Counted from the stretch's first letter, positions 36,609-47,504 are shown. The stretch: 58,835 bases of DNA from JACMOY01 sp038322575 (GCA_038322575.1 JBBQGB010000015.1:1-58835), one strand, 5' to 3'. Notes: generated from the letters alone by a model not told the origin. A program made the numbers and translations.

Positions 36609-36806
36609 ATGACGCTGCGGTTGTCCGACGACGAGGCCGACGCGCTGCGCCGGCGCGCAGAGCTGGAGTCGCGGTCGATGCAGGACGTCGCCCGACAAGC
36701 GGTGCGCGAGTACGTCGAGGTGCACAGCCGAGCCGACCTGCTCGACCAGGTGCTGGACTCCGAGCTGCCCGGGTACGCCGAGGCCCTGGAGCGGCTCGGC
36801 CGGTGA
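36609..36806 (+). CDS. Ribbon-helix-helix antitoxin of a Doc-type toxin-antitoxin pair
   Basis: 65 aa. The N-terminal MTLRLSDDEADALRRRAELESRSMQDVARQAVREYVE fits a ribbon-helix-helix (CopG/MetJ-Arc) DNA-binding fold, and the acidic C-terminal tail (DLLDQVLDSELPGYAEALERL) would wrap the toxin. ATG 36609 is used; GTG 36603 is in frame and fits a leaderless transcript. The stop overlaps the toxin start by 4 bp, the usual antitoxin-first order. The pair probably autorepresses. It lies 41 bp after purC and before an unrelated peptidase gene. Confidence 0.85.
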   Translation: MTLRLSDDEADALRRRAELESRSMQDVARQAVREYVEVHSRADLLDQVLDSELPGYAEALERLGR

Positions 36807-37180
36807 TCTACCTGACCTCGGCCGACCTGCTGCACGTGGCCGAGCGCGCCACCGGGGGCGTGGTCGTGGTCCGGGACCACGGACTGCTGGAGGCTGCAGC
36901 AGCGCGCCCCCGGGCCAGCGTCCGGGGTAGGGACGCCTACCCGGACCTGCCGCAGAAGGCGGCGGCGCTGATGCACTCGCTGGCTCGGGGCCATCCGCTG
37001 CTCGACGGGAACAAGCGCCTGGCTCTGGCGGGCGCCATCGCCTTCGTCGGCGTCAACGGGTTCCGGTTGACCCTCACCAACGACGACGCGTACGACCTGA
37101 CCATCGCCGTCGCGGTCGGTGACCTCGACGAGGTGACCAGCATCGCCGAGCGGCTGCGACCGGCGCTCGAACCACGCTGA
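36803..37180 (+). CDS. doc: Death-on-curing (Doc/Fic) family toxin
   Basis: 125 aa, GTG start, the typical length of Doc. The Fic core motif is HPLLDGNKRLALA (about residues 60-72), the HxxxDGNKR form found in Doc, which phosphorylates EF-Tu rather than AMPylating; the Phe common at the third motif position is Leu here. The N-terminal MIYLTSADLLHVAERATGG and VRDHGLLEAAAARP are also typical. It is coupled to a ribbon-helix-helix antitoxin gene. Toxicity is an inference from the family. Confidence 0.9.
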   Translation: MIYLTSADLLHVAERATGGVVVVRDHGLLEAAAARPRASVRGRDAYPDLPQKAAALMHSLARGHPLLDGNKRLALAGAIAFVGVNGFRLTLTNDDAYDLTIAVAVGDLDEVTSIAERLRPALEPR

Positions 37181-37239
37181 CGTCAAGGTCATCGGGGGCG
37201 GCGTTGCGGGCCGATCGGGTGGTCGCCAGGATGTGGCCC

Positions 37240-39144
37240 ATGACGACGACGTCCTACGGGGCCTGGCCCTCACCGCTGTCCGCTGGGCAGGTGGCCGCCG
37301 GGTCGGTGCTGCTGTCCTGGCCCCGGCTGGTCGGCGAGCAGGTGTGGTGGTCCGAGATGCGCCCGGCCGAGGGGGGTCGCGTCGTCGTCGTGCGCTGTCG
37401 GGCCGACGGGGCGGTGCAGGACGTGCTGCCGGCACCCTGGAACGCCCGCACCCGGGTGCACGAGTACGGCGGCTGCGCGTGGACCGTGGCCGACGGCGAC
37501 CTGGTCTTCGCCGACTTCGGCGACCAGCGCCTGTGGCGGTTGGCCGTCGGCGGCGAGCCGGTCGCGCTGACACCGGAGCCGGCCGAGGCGTCCGGTGACC
37601 GCTACGCCGAGCCGCAGGTGGTCGGGCGCGACGTGTGGTGCGTCCGCGAGCGCCACCGCGAGGGAGCCGTCACCCGGGCCCTGGTCGCCGTGCCGCTGGA
37701 CGGCTCGGGCCAGGTGCGCGAGCTGGTGTCGGGCAGCGACTTCCTGGCCTACCCGCGACCGTCGCCGGACGGGCGGCACCTCGCGTGGGTGGCCTGGGAC
37801 CACCCCCGGATGCCGTGGGACGGCACCGAGCTGCGCGTCGCGCGGGTCGACGCCGAGGGCATCGTCGGCGAGCCGCGGACGCTGGTGGGCGGGCCCACCG
37901 AGTCGGTGCTGCAGCCGCAGTGGCTGGACGCGGCGACCCTGGTGGCGGTCACCGACCGGTCCGGGTGGTGGAACCTCGTGCGCGTCGGCCTGGACGGGCA
38001 GGTCACCCCGCTGCGCGAGGCGGCGCAGGAGGCCGCCGGGCCGCTGTGGGTGCTGGGTCTGGCGTGGTACTCGGTGCTGGCCGACGGGCGCCTGGTGGTG
38101 AAGCACGGCGAGCACCTCGCGGTGCTCTCGCCGGACGGCGGTCTGCGCGACCTCGACCTGCCGCAGACCGACTGGGCGCCGATGCTGGCCACCGACGGAC
38201 GCCGGGTGGTCACCATCGCGGGCTCGGCGACGACCCCGCCGTCCGTCGTCGTCGTCGACCCGGACGCCGGCGCCGAGGCGGTCCACGTCAGCGCCACCGT
38301 CCCGGTCGACACCTCGTGGTTGCCGGTGCCGACGCGAGAGACGTTCCCGAGCGTCGACGGCCGGGTGGTGCACGCGCTGGTCTACCCGCCGACCTCGCCA
38401 GAGGCCACGGCCCCGGACGGCGAGCTGGCGCCGTACGTCGTGTTCGTGCACGGCGGGCCGACGTCGCAGGCCGAGGCGGTGCTCGACCTGGAGAAGGCGT
38501 TCTTCACCAGCCGTGGGATCGGGGTCGTCGACGTCGACTACGGGGGCTCCACCGGGTACGGGCGTCCCTACCGCGAGTCGCTGCGCGGCCAGTGGGGCGT
38601 GGTGGACGTCGAGGACTGCGTCGCGGCCGCGCGCGGCCTGGTGGACGCGGGCCGGGCGGACGGCGACCGGCTGGTGATCCGCGGCGGCAGCGCCGGCGGG
38701 TGGACCGTGCTCGCCGCCCTCACCGGCACCGACGCGTTCGCCGCGGGGGCTTCGTACTACGGCGTCGCCGAGCTGGTGCGCTTCGCGCAGGACACCCACG
38801 ACTTCGAGTCGCGCTACCTGGACGGGCTGATCGGCCCGCTGCCCGAGTCGCTCGCGCTGTACGAGGAGCGCGCGCCGCTCTCGCACGTCGACGGACTGTC
38901 GTGCCCGGTGCTGCTGCTGCAGGGCGACGAGGACATGGTCGTGCCGCCGTCGCAGGCCGAGCTGTTCCGCGACGCGCTGGTGCGCAAGCACATCCCGCAC
39001 GCGTACCTGCTGTTCGCGGGCGAGCAGCACGGGTTCCGCAAGGCCGAGAGCGTGATCGCGGCGCTCGAGGCCGAGCTGTCGTTCTACGGCCAGGTGCTCG
39101 GGTTCACGCCGCCCGGGGTGCCCCGGCTCGAGCTCGAGCGCTGA
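37240..39144 (+). CDS. S9-family prolyl oligopeptidase-type peptidase
   Basis: 634 aa. The first 360 residues are a beta-propeller-like region with WD-type repeats (LAWVAWDHPRMPWDGTELRV, SGWWNLVRV), and the last 260 are an alpha/beta-hydrolase. Catalytic Ser lies in RGGSAGGWT (about residue 484), Asp in QGDEDMVVP and His in GEQHGF. It resembles acylaminoacyl or dipeptidyl peptidases of the S9C group and is probably cytosolic, since there is no signal. ATG 37240 gives the usual MTTxSYGxWPSPL start; in-frame ATG 37231 and TTG 37204 are alternatives. Confidence 0.92.
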   Translation: MTTTSYGAWPSPLSAGQVAAGSVLLSWPRLVGEQVWWSEMRPAEGGRVVVVRCRADGAVQDVLPAPWNARTRVHEYGGCAWTVADGDLVFADFGDQRLWRLAVGGEPVALTPEPAEASGDRYAEPQVVGRDVWCVRERHREGAVTRALVAVPLDGSGQVRELVSGSDFLAYPRPSPDGRHLAWVAWDHPRMPWDGTELRVARVDAEGIVGEPRTLVGGPTESVLQPQWLDAATLVAVTDRSGWWNLVRVGLDGQVTPLREAAQEAAGPLWVLGLAWYSVLADGRLVVKHGEHLAVLSPDGGLRDLDLPQTDWAPMLATDGRRVVTIAGSATTPPSVVVVDPDAGAEAVHVSATVPVDTSWLPVPTRETFPSVDGRVVHALVYPPTSPEATAPDGELAPYVVFVHGGPTSQAEAVLDLEKAFFTSRGIGVVDVDYGGSTGYGRPYRESLRGQWGVVDVEDCVAAARGLVDAGRADGDRLVIRGGSAGGWTVLAALTGTDAFAAGASYYGVAELVRFAQDTHDFESRYLDGLIGPLPESLALYEERAPLSHVDGLSCPVLLLQGDEDMVVPPSQAELFRDALVRKHIPHAYLLFAGEQHGFRKAESVIAALEAELSFYGQVLGFTPPGVPRLELER

Positions 39145-39147
39145 GCG

Positions 39148-39853
39148 GTGGTGCCTGGGGGTCAGCGGGTCATCGGCCTGCTCGGCGGGATGAGCTGGGA
39201 GTCGACTGCGGAGTACTACCGGCTGGCCAACGAGCTGGTGCGCGAGCGCCTCGGCGGTCTGCACTCGGCCCGCCTGCTGGTCTGCTCGCTGGACTTCGCC
39301 GAGGTCGCGGCGCTGCAGGCGGAGGGCCGCTGGCACGAGGCGGGCGAGCTGCTGGCCGCCGGGGCGCGCGACCTGCAGGCCGGCGGTGCGCAGCTGCTCC
39401 TGCTCTGCACGAACACCATGCACCTGGTGGCCGACCAGGTGCAGGCGGCGGTCGACATCCCCCTGCTGCACCTGGCCGACGTCGCGGCGGCCGCCGTCGA
39501 GCGCGCCGGCGTGAGCACCGTAGGGCTGCTCGGCACCGCCTTCACGATGGAGCAGGACTTCTACCGCGACCGCCTGGCCGGACACGGGCTCACGGTGCTG
39601 ACCCCACCCGCCGACGACCGGGCGCAGGTGCACCGGATCATCTTCGACGAGCTGTGCCTGGGGGTGGTGCGCGAGACCTCGCGGCAGACCCTACCGCGAG
39701 GTCATCGCCCGGCTGGTGGCCGCCGGAGCCCAGGGCGTCGTGCTGGGGTGCACCGAGATCGAGCTGCTGGTGGGCGCGACGGACAGCCCCGTGCCGCTGT
39801 TCGCGACCACCCGGCTGCACGTCGAGGCAGCGGTCGACCTCTCGCTCGGGTGA
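39148..39853 (+). pseudogene. Aspartate/glutamate racemase family gene, frameshifted
   Basis: The first part, RVIGLLGGMSWESTAEYYRLANE to LCLGVVRETSRQT, reads in one frame and includes the first catalytic Cys in LLLCTNTMHLV. Near 39689-39691 one extra C shifts the frame. Skipping it gives a perfect continuation, YREVIARLVAAGAQGVVLGCTEIELL, with the second catalytic Cys, and a natural stop at 39851-39853. Without the shift the gene would be about 234 aa, normal for the family. The unshifted frame runs on to 39939 with no family similarity. Either the gene is broken or the base is a sequencing error in a short C/A run. Confidence 0.85.
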
Positions 39854-39857
39854 GGGG

Positions 39858-40520
39858 TCAGAGCTCGGTGGCGCCGGCCCCGGCCAGGTCGGTGACGGTC
39901 GTCCCCTCCGGCTCCAGGGCGCTGCACAGGCCGATGTAGAGCCCTCGGGCAGCGGGGGTCAGCAGCCCGTCGTGCACCGGGACGGCGACGCCGGGTGCGA
40001 CCGCCCGCAGGTAGTCGACCGTCTCGGCGGCCTTCGCCCACGGCGCCGACAGCGGCAGGGCGAGGACGTCGACGTCCGCCGGCATCACGTCGTACGCGTC
40101 GCCGGGGTGCAGCAGCAGCCCGCTGCCGCCGTCCGCCCGGCTGGTGCCGACGAGCACCGCGACGTTGCCGACCCGCGGCACGTCGGGGTGGATCACCGCG
40201 TGCCGCCCGCCGGCGGCCCGCACGGGCACGCCCGCGACGGTGGTCTCGTCACCGGCGTGCAACGCCCGGGCCACGATGCCGGCCTCCGTCAGCTCGGCGG
40301 CCGTCTCGGGCTCGGCGATCAGGACGGCGCGCTCGTTGGCCTCGAGCAGGGCCGGCAGCCGCTGGACGTCGACGTGGTCGGCGTGCTGGTGGGTGATGAT
40401 CACGGCGTCCAGGTCGGTGAGCTCCTCGAAGCCGTGCGAGAAGCTGCCCGGGTCGAGCAGCAGCCGGGCGCCGTCGATCTCGACGAGCAGGCAGGCGTGG
40501 CCGAGGTGGGTGAGTCGCAT
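39858..40520 (-). CDS. MBL-fold metallo-hydrolase (UlaG/YcbL-type)
   Basis: 220 aa, ATG 40520. The metal-binding motif HQHADHVD lies at about residue 48; other conserved positions are LTHLGHACLLVEIDG, LLLDPGSFSHG, GRHAVIHP, GLLLHPGDAYD and the final VPVHDGLLTP. The family resembles UlaG/L-ascorbate lactonase-like hydrolases. The substrate is unknown. The 3' end is 4 bp from the frameshifted racemase stop on the other strand. Confidence 0.92.
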   Translation of the reverse strand: MRLTHLGHACLLVEIDGARLLLDPGSFSHGFEELTDLDAVIITHQHADHVDVQRLPALLEANERAVLIAEPETAAELTEAGIVARALHAGDETTVAGVPVRAAGGRHAVIHPDVPRVGNVAVLVGTSRADGGSGLLLHPGDAYDVMPADVDVLALPLSAPWAKAAETVDYLRAVAPGVAVPVHDGLLTPAARGLYIGLCSALEPEGTTVTDLAGAGATEL

Positions 40521-40610
40521 GGAGCCACCCTGCCACCGCGACGGGCGGCCCACCAGCCGCCGGTAGGCTGCCCGTGCTCGCCACGCACCACTGACCGGAG
40601 GATCGCCACC

Positions 40611-40859
40611 ATGGGCCGCGTCGTCGTCGAGGTCATGCTCAAGCCCGAGATCCTCGACCCGCAGGGGCAGGCCGTGCTGAACGCGTTGCCGCGCCTGGGT
40701 TTCGACGGGTTCAGCTCGGTGCGCCAGGGCAAGCGGTTCGAGCTGGACGTCGACGGCGAGGTCACCGACGAGGTGCTCGCCCGGGTGCGCGAGGCCGCCG
40801 CGACGCTGCTCAGCAACCCGGTGATCGAGGACGTCGTCGCCGTCGAGCGGGCCGGCTGA
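40611..40859 (+). CDS. purS: Phosphoribosylformylglycinamidine synthase, PurS subunit
   Basis: 82 aa. VVVEVMLKPEILDPQGQAVLNALPRLGF and VRQGKRFELDVDG are the PurS signature. It is the small subunit that bridges PurQ and PurL and helps channel ammonia. The start is ATG 40611, after a CGGAGGA ribosome binding site. The stop TGA shares its A with the start ATG of purQ. Confidence 0.97.
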   Translation: MGRVVVEVMLKPEILDPQGQAVLNALPRLGFDGFSSVRQGKRFELDVDGEVTDEVLARVREAAATLLSNPVIEDVVAVERAG

Positions 40860-41547
40860 TGCGGATCGGGGTCGTCACGTTCCCGGGGTCGCTCGACGAC
40901 CGTGACGCCGCGCGCGCCGTGCGGCTGGCCGGTGCCGAGGCCGTCAGCCTGTGGCACGGTGACGCCGAGCTGCACGGGGTCGACGCCGTGGTGCTGCCCG
41001 GGGGTTTCTCCTACGGTGACTACCTGCGGTGCGGGGCGATCGCCCGCTTCGCGCCGGTGATGCGGCCGCTGGTCGACGCCGCGAACGGCGGGCTTCCGGT
41101 GCTCGGCATCTGCAACGGGTTCCAGGTGCTGTGCGAGTCGCACCTGCTGCCCGGTGCGCTGGTGCGCAACGACCACCGCAAGTTCGTCTGCCGCGACCAG
41201 CCGCTGTCGATCGAGCGCACCGACACCCCGTGGACGTCGGCGTACGCGCCGGGCGAGCGGGTCGTCGTCCCCCTGAAGAACGGCGAGGGGGGCTTCGTCG
41301 CCGACGAGCGCACCCTGGACGAGCTCGAGGGCGAGGGGCGGGTCGTCGCCCGCTACGTCGGTGAGAACCCGAACGGCTCGTACCGCGCCATCGCCGGCAT
41401 CTCGAACGCCGCCGGCAACGTCGTCGGCCTGATGCCCCACCCCGAGCACGCGATCGAGCCGCTGTTCGGGCCCGACCCGCGTTCGGGTACCGGCGGGCTG
41501 GACGGCCTGCGGTTCTTCACCTCCGTCGTCGAAGGGCTCGTCAGCGC

Positions 41548-41551
<4 letters not shown>
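40859..41551 (+). CDS. purQ: Phosphoribosylformylglycinamidine synthase, PurQ glutaminase subunit
   Basis: 230 aa. A class I glutamine amidotransferase with the nucleophile in LGICNGFQVLCE (about residue 86), the oxyanion region LPGGFSYGDYLRCGAIAR, and the His/Glu of LMPHPEHAIEPLF. It supplies ammonia to PurL. The stop overlaps the purL start by 4 bp in a tight purS-purQ-purL operon. Confidence 0.97.
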
Positions 41552-43833
<2,282 letters not shown>

Positions 43834-43881
43834 CCCCCCACGACGGCACTTTGTGAAGCAAGTGCCGTCCGCCGTGGGGGG
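43834..43881. terminator. Hairpin terminator after purL (contains repeat copy B1)
   Basis: The left arm 43834-43851 pairs with 43860-43881 around an 8-base loop, giving an 18-bp stem with one 4-base bulge. It begins with the base after the purL stop and faces the convergent MFS gene, so it could stop transcripts from both sides. Confidence 0.7.
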
Positions 43882-43906
43882 AGGGCGTCACTTAGTGAGG
43901 CAAGTG
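43847..43906 (+). repeat. Two copies of the CACTTNGTGMRGCAAGTG dyad repeat (cluster B)
   Basis: Copies are at 43847-43864 and 43889-43906, both plus, and match the three copies near 14.3 kb. The second copy contains the TAA stop and the last four codons (HLPH region) of the MFS gene on the minus strand. Confidence 0.72.
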
Positions 43907-45150
43907 CGGGCGGCGGGGGCGCGTGGCGACGAGGGCGGCCACGACGGACGCGGCCGTCACGACGGCGATCACCACGGCCATCGACATCGACGCGTCCGCA
44001 CCCAGGCCGACCAGGGGTGCCACGGCGGCACCCGCGGCGAACTGACCCAGCCCGAGCAGCGCGGACGCCAACCCCGCCGTCGCGCCGTGGTCGGCCAGTG
44101 CCAGCGCGGTGGCGTTGGGGAACACCAGTCCCATGCCGGCGACGACGCAGAACAGCGCGGGCAGCACCGCGACCAGGCCCGCGCCGAGGATCGTCGCCGC
44201 CAGCAGCCCCAGACCGCCGACGGCGACGACCGACGTCCCGGCCAGCAGCAGGACGCCGGACCCGGTGCGGTGCACGATCCGGCCGCTGACCTGTGACAGC
44301 ACGACCAGGCCGACGGTGTTGACCGCGAAGACGCCGCTGTAGGCCTGGGGCGAGAGCCCGTGCACGTCCTGGAGCAGGAACGGCGACCCGGCGAGGTACC
44401 CGAACAGGCCGCCGCACCCCAGCACCAGCGTCACCAGCGGCAGGACGAACGAGCGGTCGCGGAGCAGGTGGGCGAACGTGCTCAGCGTCTGGCCGAGACC
44501 GCCGCGGCGCCGGCGCTGGACCGGCAGCGTCTCGGGTACCCGCACCGACGCCGCGACCAGAGCCAGCACCCCGAGCCCGGCGAGCAGGGCGAAGATCCCG
44601 CGCCACGAGGTGACCAGCAGCAGCTGGCCGCCGATCACGGGGGCGGCGACCGGCGCGACGCCGGTCACCAGCATCAGCGCCGCGAACAGCCGTGCCATCG
44701 CGGCCCCGCTCGAGCTGTCGCGGGCCACCGCCATCGCGGTGACCATCCCGCGGCGCCGGCGAAGCCCTGCACGAACCGCAGCCCGGTGAGCACCTCGATC
44801 GAGGGTGCGACCGAGCACAGGGCGGACGCGACGACGTACAGCACCAGTCCGACCAGCAGGGGACGCCGGCGCCCCAGCGCGTCGCTCAGGGGCCCGAACA
44901 CCAGCTGGCCGAGCCCGAGGCCGGCGAGCGTCGCGGTCAGCGTGAGCTGGGTGGCCGACGTCGAGGCGCCGAGCTCGGTCGCGATGGTCGGCAGCGCCGG
45001 CAGGTAGGTGTCCAGCGACAGCGGCCCGAGGCCCTGCAGCGATCCCAGCACGACGACCAGCCCGACGGGGACGCCGATCGCGGCGCGACCAGTGCGGGAA
45101 CGCCCCGCAGGCGGTGCTGCGGTGGTGCCTGGGGGCGCGGTGGTGGTCAC
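43892..45150 (-). pseudogene. Bcr/CflA-type MFS drug transporter gene, frameshifted
   Basis: The first 130 or so codons from GTG 45150 (GAAGGA ribosome binding site) read as a normal transporter: GSLQGLGPLSLDTYLPALPTI, LVFGPLSDALGRRRPLLVG, and LTGLRFVQGFAGAAG. At about 44744-44750 one base is missing; the next frame continues MVTAMAVARDSSSGAAMARLFAALMLVTGVAPVAAPVIGGQ, the matching next part of the family, to TAA at 43892. With the base restored it would be about 420 aa with 12 helices. It is either a recent loss or a sequencing error next to a G/C run. The last four codons are supplied by a repeat copy. Confidence 0.85.
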
Positions 45151-45485
45151 GACGGGTCCTTCGGGGTGGCGGACGGGCGGGGCGACGTCGACGCTGACCT
45201 CGGGACGAGCGGGCCGGTCGCGCGACGGATCGCCCGGTGCCCCGGCGACAAGCCGCCGCATCCAGGGGTTGTTCCCGCGCCGGGCTTCACCACCGCCCCC
45301 GCCCGCTTCCTCCCCCCGACCGGCCTTCCTCCCCCGGACCGGTGCGGCGCGCCCGATATGACCGGTTCGGACCCGGTTGAGGGGAGGAAACCGGGTGGGG
45401 GGAGGAAGGGTGAGGGGAGGAAACCGGGTGGGAGGAGGAAGGGGTGGGGAGGAGATCGGCGGGGGCGGCGTCGCCGGAGTGGGTC
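45151..45485. other. 335-bp divergent intergenic region of the MFS gene and the GNAT-AAA+ gene
   Basis: No protein-like frame was seen. The sequence has C-rich stretches to about 45356 (partly antisense-complementary to the G-rich tract) and the tandem repeat at 45379-45442. No promoter was assigned with confidence. Confidence 0.6.
45379..45442. repeat. Tandem 32-bp purine-rich direct repeat
   Basis: Two adjacent copies of about 32 bp, each with TGAGGGGAGGAAACCGGGTG and then a G/A-rich end (GGAGGAAGGG), at 45379-45410 and 45411-45442, differing at one or two positions. A C/T-rich stretch about 60-100 bp upstream (45299-45342) is partly complementary. It is about 40 bp before the GNAT-AAA+ start. 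Confidence 0.75.
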
Positions 45486-46805
45486 ATGGACGGCGTCGCG
45501 CCCACCCGGCTGGGACAGTCGAGCATGGCGACCTGGCGGGTGCGGGACTTCCACGACGACGACCTCGACCACGTGGTGCGGGTGTGGGAGGAGTCGCGCA
45601 AGACCGGTGTCGACCCGGTCTACGGGTTGGCCGAGGTGCTCGCGGCCATCCGCAACGACGGAGCGGCCGTGGTCGCGGTCGCCGGACCCACCGTGGTCGG
45701 CGCGACGATCGCGCGGATCAACGGCGACCGGGGCTGGGTGGTGATGCTCGCGCTGGCCGACGAGTGGCGCGGCAAGGGCCTGGGGTCGGCGATGCTGACC
45801 GACCTCGAGAGCCGGCTGGTGCACCGGGGCGTCCACCGCCTCTCGGCGCTGCTGCCCGAGGGCGAGACCGGCGTCGAGGCGTTCCGCAACCGCGGCTACC
45901 GCACGCGTGACCTCGTGTACTTCGAGCGCGTCGTGCCGCTGCAGCCGCAGGAGGTCGGCCGGCTCGAGAGCCTCGGCGGCCACGTCCTGCCGGACGGCCT
46001 GTGGGACGCCCTCGCCGGCATGGCGCACGAGAAGACCCTGATCGAGCGTCGGCTGGTGCTGCCCCTGGCCGACCCCGACCTGGCCGAGGAGTTCGGGGTG
46101 CGGCCGCCGCACGCCGTCGTGCTGTTCGGCCCGCCGGGCACCGGCAAGACGACGTTCGCCAAGGCGGTCGCCTCGCGGCTGGGGTGGCCGTTCGTCGAGG
46201 TGCTGCCGTCGCGACTGGCGGCCGAGGGCCCGGGGCTGGCGCTCGCGCTGCGCGACACGTTCGCCGAGATCGCCGAGCTCGAGCACGCGGTGGTGTTCAT
46301 CGACGAGGTCGAGGAGATCGCGGCCGAGCGCGGGGGTAACCCGCCCTCGCCGACCCAGGGCGTCACCAACGAGCTGCTCAAGTCCATCTCGGGGTTCCGC
46401 GAGCGCGACGGCCGCCTGCTGGTGTGCGCCACCAACTTCGTGCGGGCGCTCGACCCGGCCTTCCTGCGGCACGGACGGTTCGACTACGTCATCCCGATCG
46501 GGCCGCCGGACCGCACGGCGCGGGCCGCGATCTGGCGCCGGTACGTCCCGGACGCCGTCCTGCCCCAGGTCGACGTCGACGCCCTCGTCGAGTCCAGCAA
46601 CCTGTTCACCCCCGCCGACATCGAGTTCGCGGCACGCAAGGCCTCGCAGCAGGCGCTCGAGTCCTCGGTGTACGGCGCCGCGGGCGGCGTGCGCGGCCCG
46701 ACCACCGCCGACTACCTCGACGCGATCGGCCAGACCCGCAGCACCCTCACCGAGGCGATGGTCGCCGAGTTCACCGACGACATCGAGCGGATCTCGCGGC
46801 TGTAG
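45486..46805 (+). CDS. GNAT acetyltransferase-AAA+ ATPase fusion protein
   Basis: 439 aa. Residues 14-160 are a GNAT domain: VVAVAGPTVVGATIARI, MLALADEWRGKGLGSAMLTDLESRL (acetyl-CoA loop) and VEAFRNRGYRTRDLVYFER. A short linker leads to an AAA+ domain with Walker A FGPPGTGKTTFAKAVA, Walker B VVFIDEVEEI, sensor 1 VCATNFVRALDP and the arginine-finger/sensor region RHGRFDYVIPIGPPD. The AAA+ part resembles CDC48/FtsH-like ATPases. The joined function is unknown. ATG 45486 is used since GGAG lies 6 bases upstream; ATG 45525 (sequence MATWRVRDF) would also keep both domains. Confidence 0.9.
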   Translation: MDGVAPTRLGQSSMATWRVRDFHDDDLDHVVRVWEESRKTGVDPVYGLAEVLAAIRNDGAAVVAVAGPTVVGATIARINGDRGWVVMLALADEWRGKGLGSAMLTDLESRLVHRGVHRLSALLPEGETGVEAFRNRGYRTRDLVYFERVVPLQPQEVGRLESLGGHVLPDGLWDALAGMAHEKTLIERRLVLPLADPDLAEEFGVRPPHAVVLFGPPGTGKTTFAKAVASRLGWPFVEVLPSRLAAEGPGLALALRDTFAEIAELEHAVVFIDEVEEIAAERGGNPPSPTQGVTNELLKSISGFRERDGRLLVCATNFVRALDPAFLRHGRFDYVIPIGPPDRTARAAIWRRYVPDAVLPQVDVDALVESSNLFTPADIEFAARKASQQALESSVYGAAGGVRGPTTADYLDAIGQTRSTLTEAMVAEFTDDIERISRL

Positions 46806-46833
46806 GTCCGACCGCGGGTGGCACCATCGGGGC

Positions 46834-47223
46834 ATGCCCCCCCAGCGCCGCACCGACCCCGCCGCGGGCCGCACGGCGCTCGCGGCCTGGCAGGCGGACG
46901 CGACCGCGCCGGACCGCGCGACCCGGGCGACCGCCGTCCGGTACACGCTCGAGCAGCTGGCCGAGCAGGCGCCCGGGCACACCCTGGAGGTGCGGGTGCC
47001 GCCGTACGGCGTGACCCAGTGCCTGCAGGGCCCGCGGCACACGCGGGGCACCCCGCCCAACGTCGTCGAGACGGACGCCGAGACCTGGCTCGCGCTCGCC
47101 ACCGGCACGCTGTCGTGGGCGCAGGCCCGGGCGTCCGGGGCGGTGCACGCCAGCGGCGAGCGGGCCGACCTGAGCGACCTGCTGCCGGTCGTGCAGCCGC
47201 GCGGGCTACCGTCGTCCTCGTGA
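46834..47223 (+). CDS. Sterol-carrier-family (SCP2-like) protein
   Basis: 129 aa. The sequence has RTALAAWQA, AVRYTLEQLAEQAPGHTLEVRVPPYGVTQCLQGPRHTRGTPPNVVETDAETWLALATG, typical of the sterol-carrier family protein encoded next to purF in many actinobacteria. A small cytosolic lipid-binding fold is expected; role unknown. Its stop overlaps the next gene by 4 bp, and it precedes purF in the same direction. Confidence 0.9.
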   Translation: MPPQRRTDPAAGRTALAAWQADATAPDRATRATAVRYTLEQLAEQAPGHTLEVRVPPYGVTQCLQGPRHTRGTPPNVVETDAETWLALATGTLSWAQARASGAVHASGERADLSDLLPVVQPRGLPSSS

Positions 47224-47474
47224 ACGAGCAGCAGCTGGGTCCCGTGCGCCGGGTGCGGGTGCGCCGCGCGCCGCGCTACCAGGCCTTCGTCGGTGCGGGG
47301 GTCGCCGTGGGCGTGCTGACGGCGCTGGTGATCGGTCTGACCGGCCAGGCGGACGCTGCCACCGGCCGCGGCAGGCTGCTGGCCTACCTGGTGATCGGGC
47401 TGGCGCTGGTCGGCGCGACCGTCGGGGCGCTGGTGGCAGTGGCGTTCGAGCGGACGGGCCGTCGCGGCTCCTGA
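47220..47474 (+). CDS. Small membrane protein of unknown function, before purF
   Basis: 84 aa, GTG 47220. A basic N-terminus (RRVRVRRAPRYQ) is followed by two hydrophobic helices (VGAGVAVGVLTALVIGLTG and LLAYLVIGLALVGATVGALVAVAF), so it is a two-span membrane protein with both ends inside. It overlaps the sterol-carrier gene by 4 bp and ends 30 bp before purF. Small membrane proteins at this place are common in actinobacteria; no function is known to me. Confidence 0.82.
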   Translation: MNEQQLGPVRRVRVRRAPRYQAFVGAGVAVGVLTALVIGLTGQADAATGRGRLLAYLVIGLALVGATVGALVAVAFERTGRRGS

Positions 47475-47504
47475 GGGACGCCCTCGCTGTGGGAGACTTC
47501 GCCG

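Noticed and set aside
37270..39633. Long minus-strand open frame of nearly 800 codons opposite the S9 peptidase
   Set aside because: It mirrors the peptidase codons, has a His/Arg/Gln-rich composition and no motif.
37635..40859. Plus-strand frame of over 1000 codons ending with purS
   Set aside because: Only its last 83 codons are real (purS); the rest is an out-of-frame reading of the peptidase and racemase genes.
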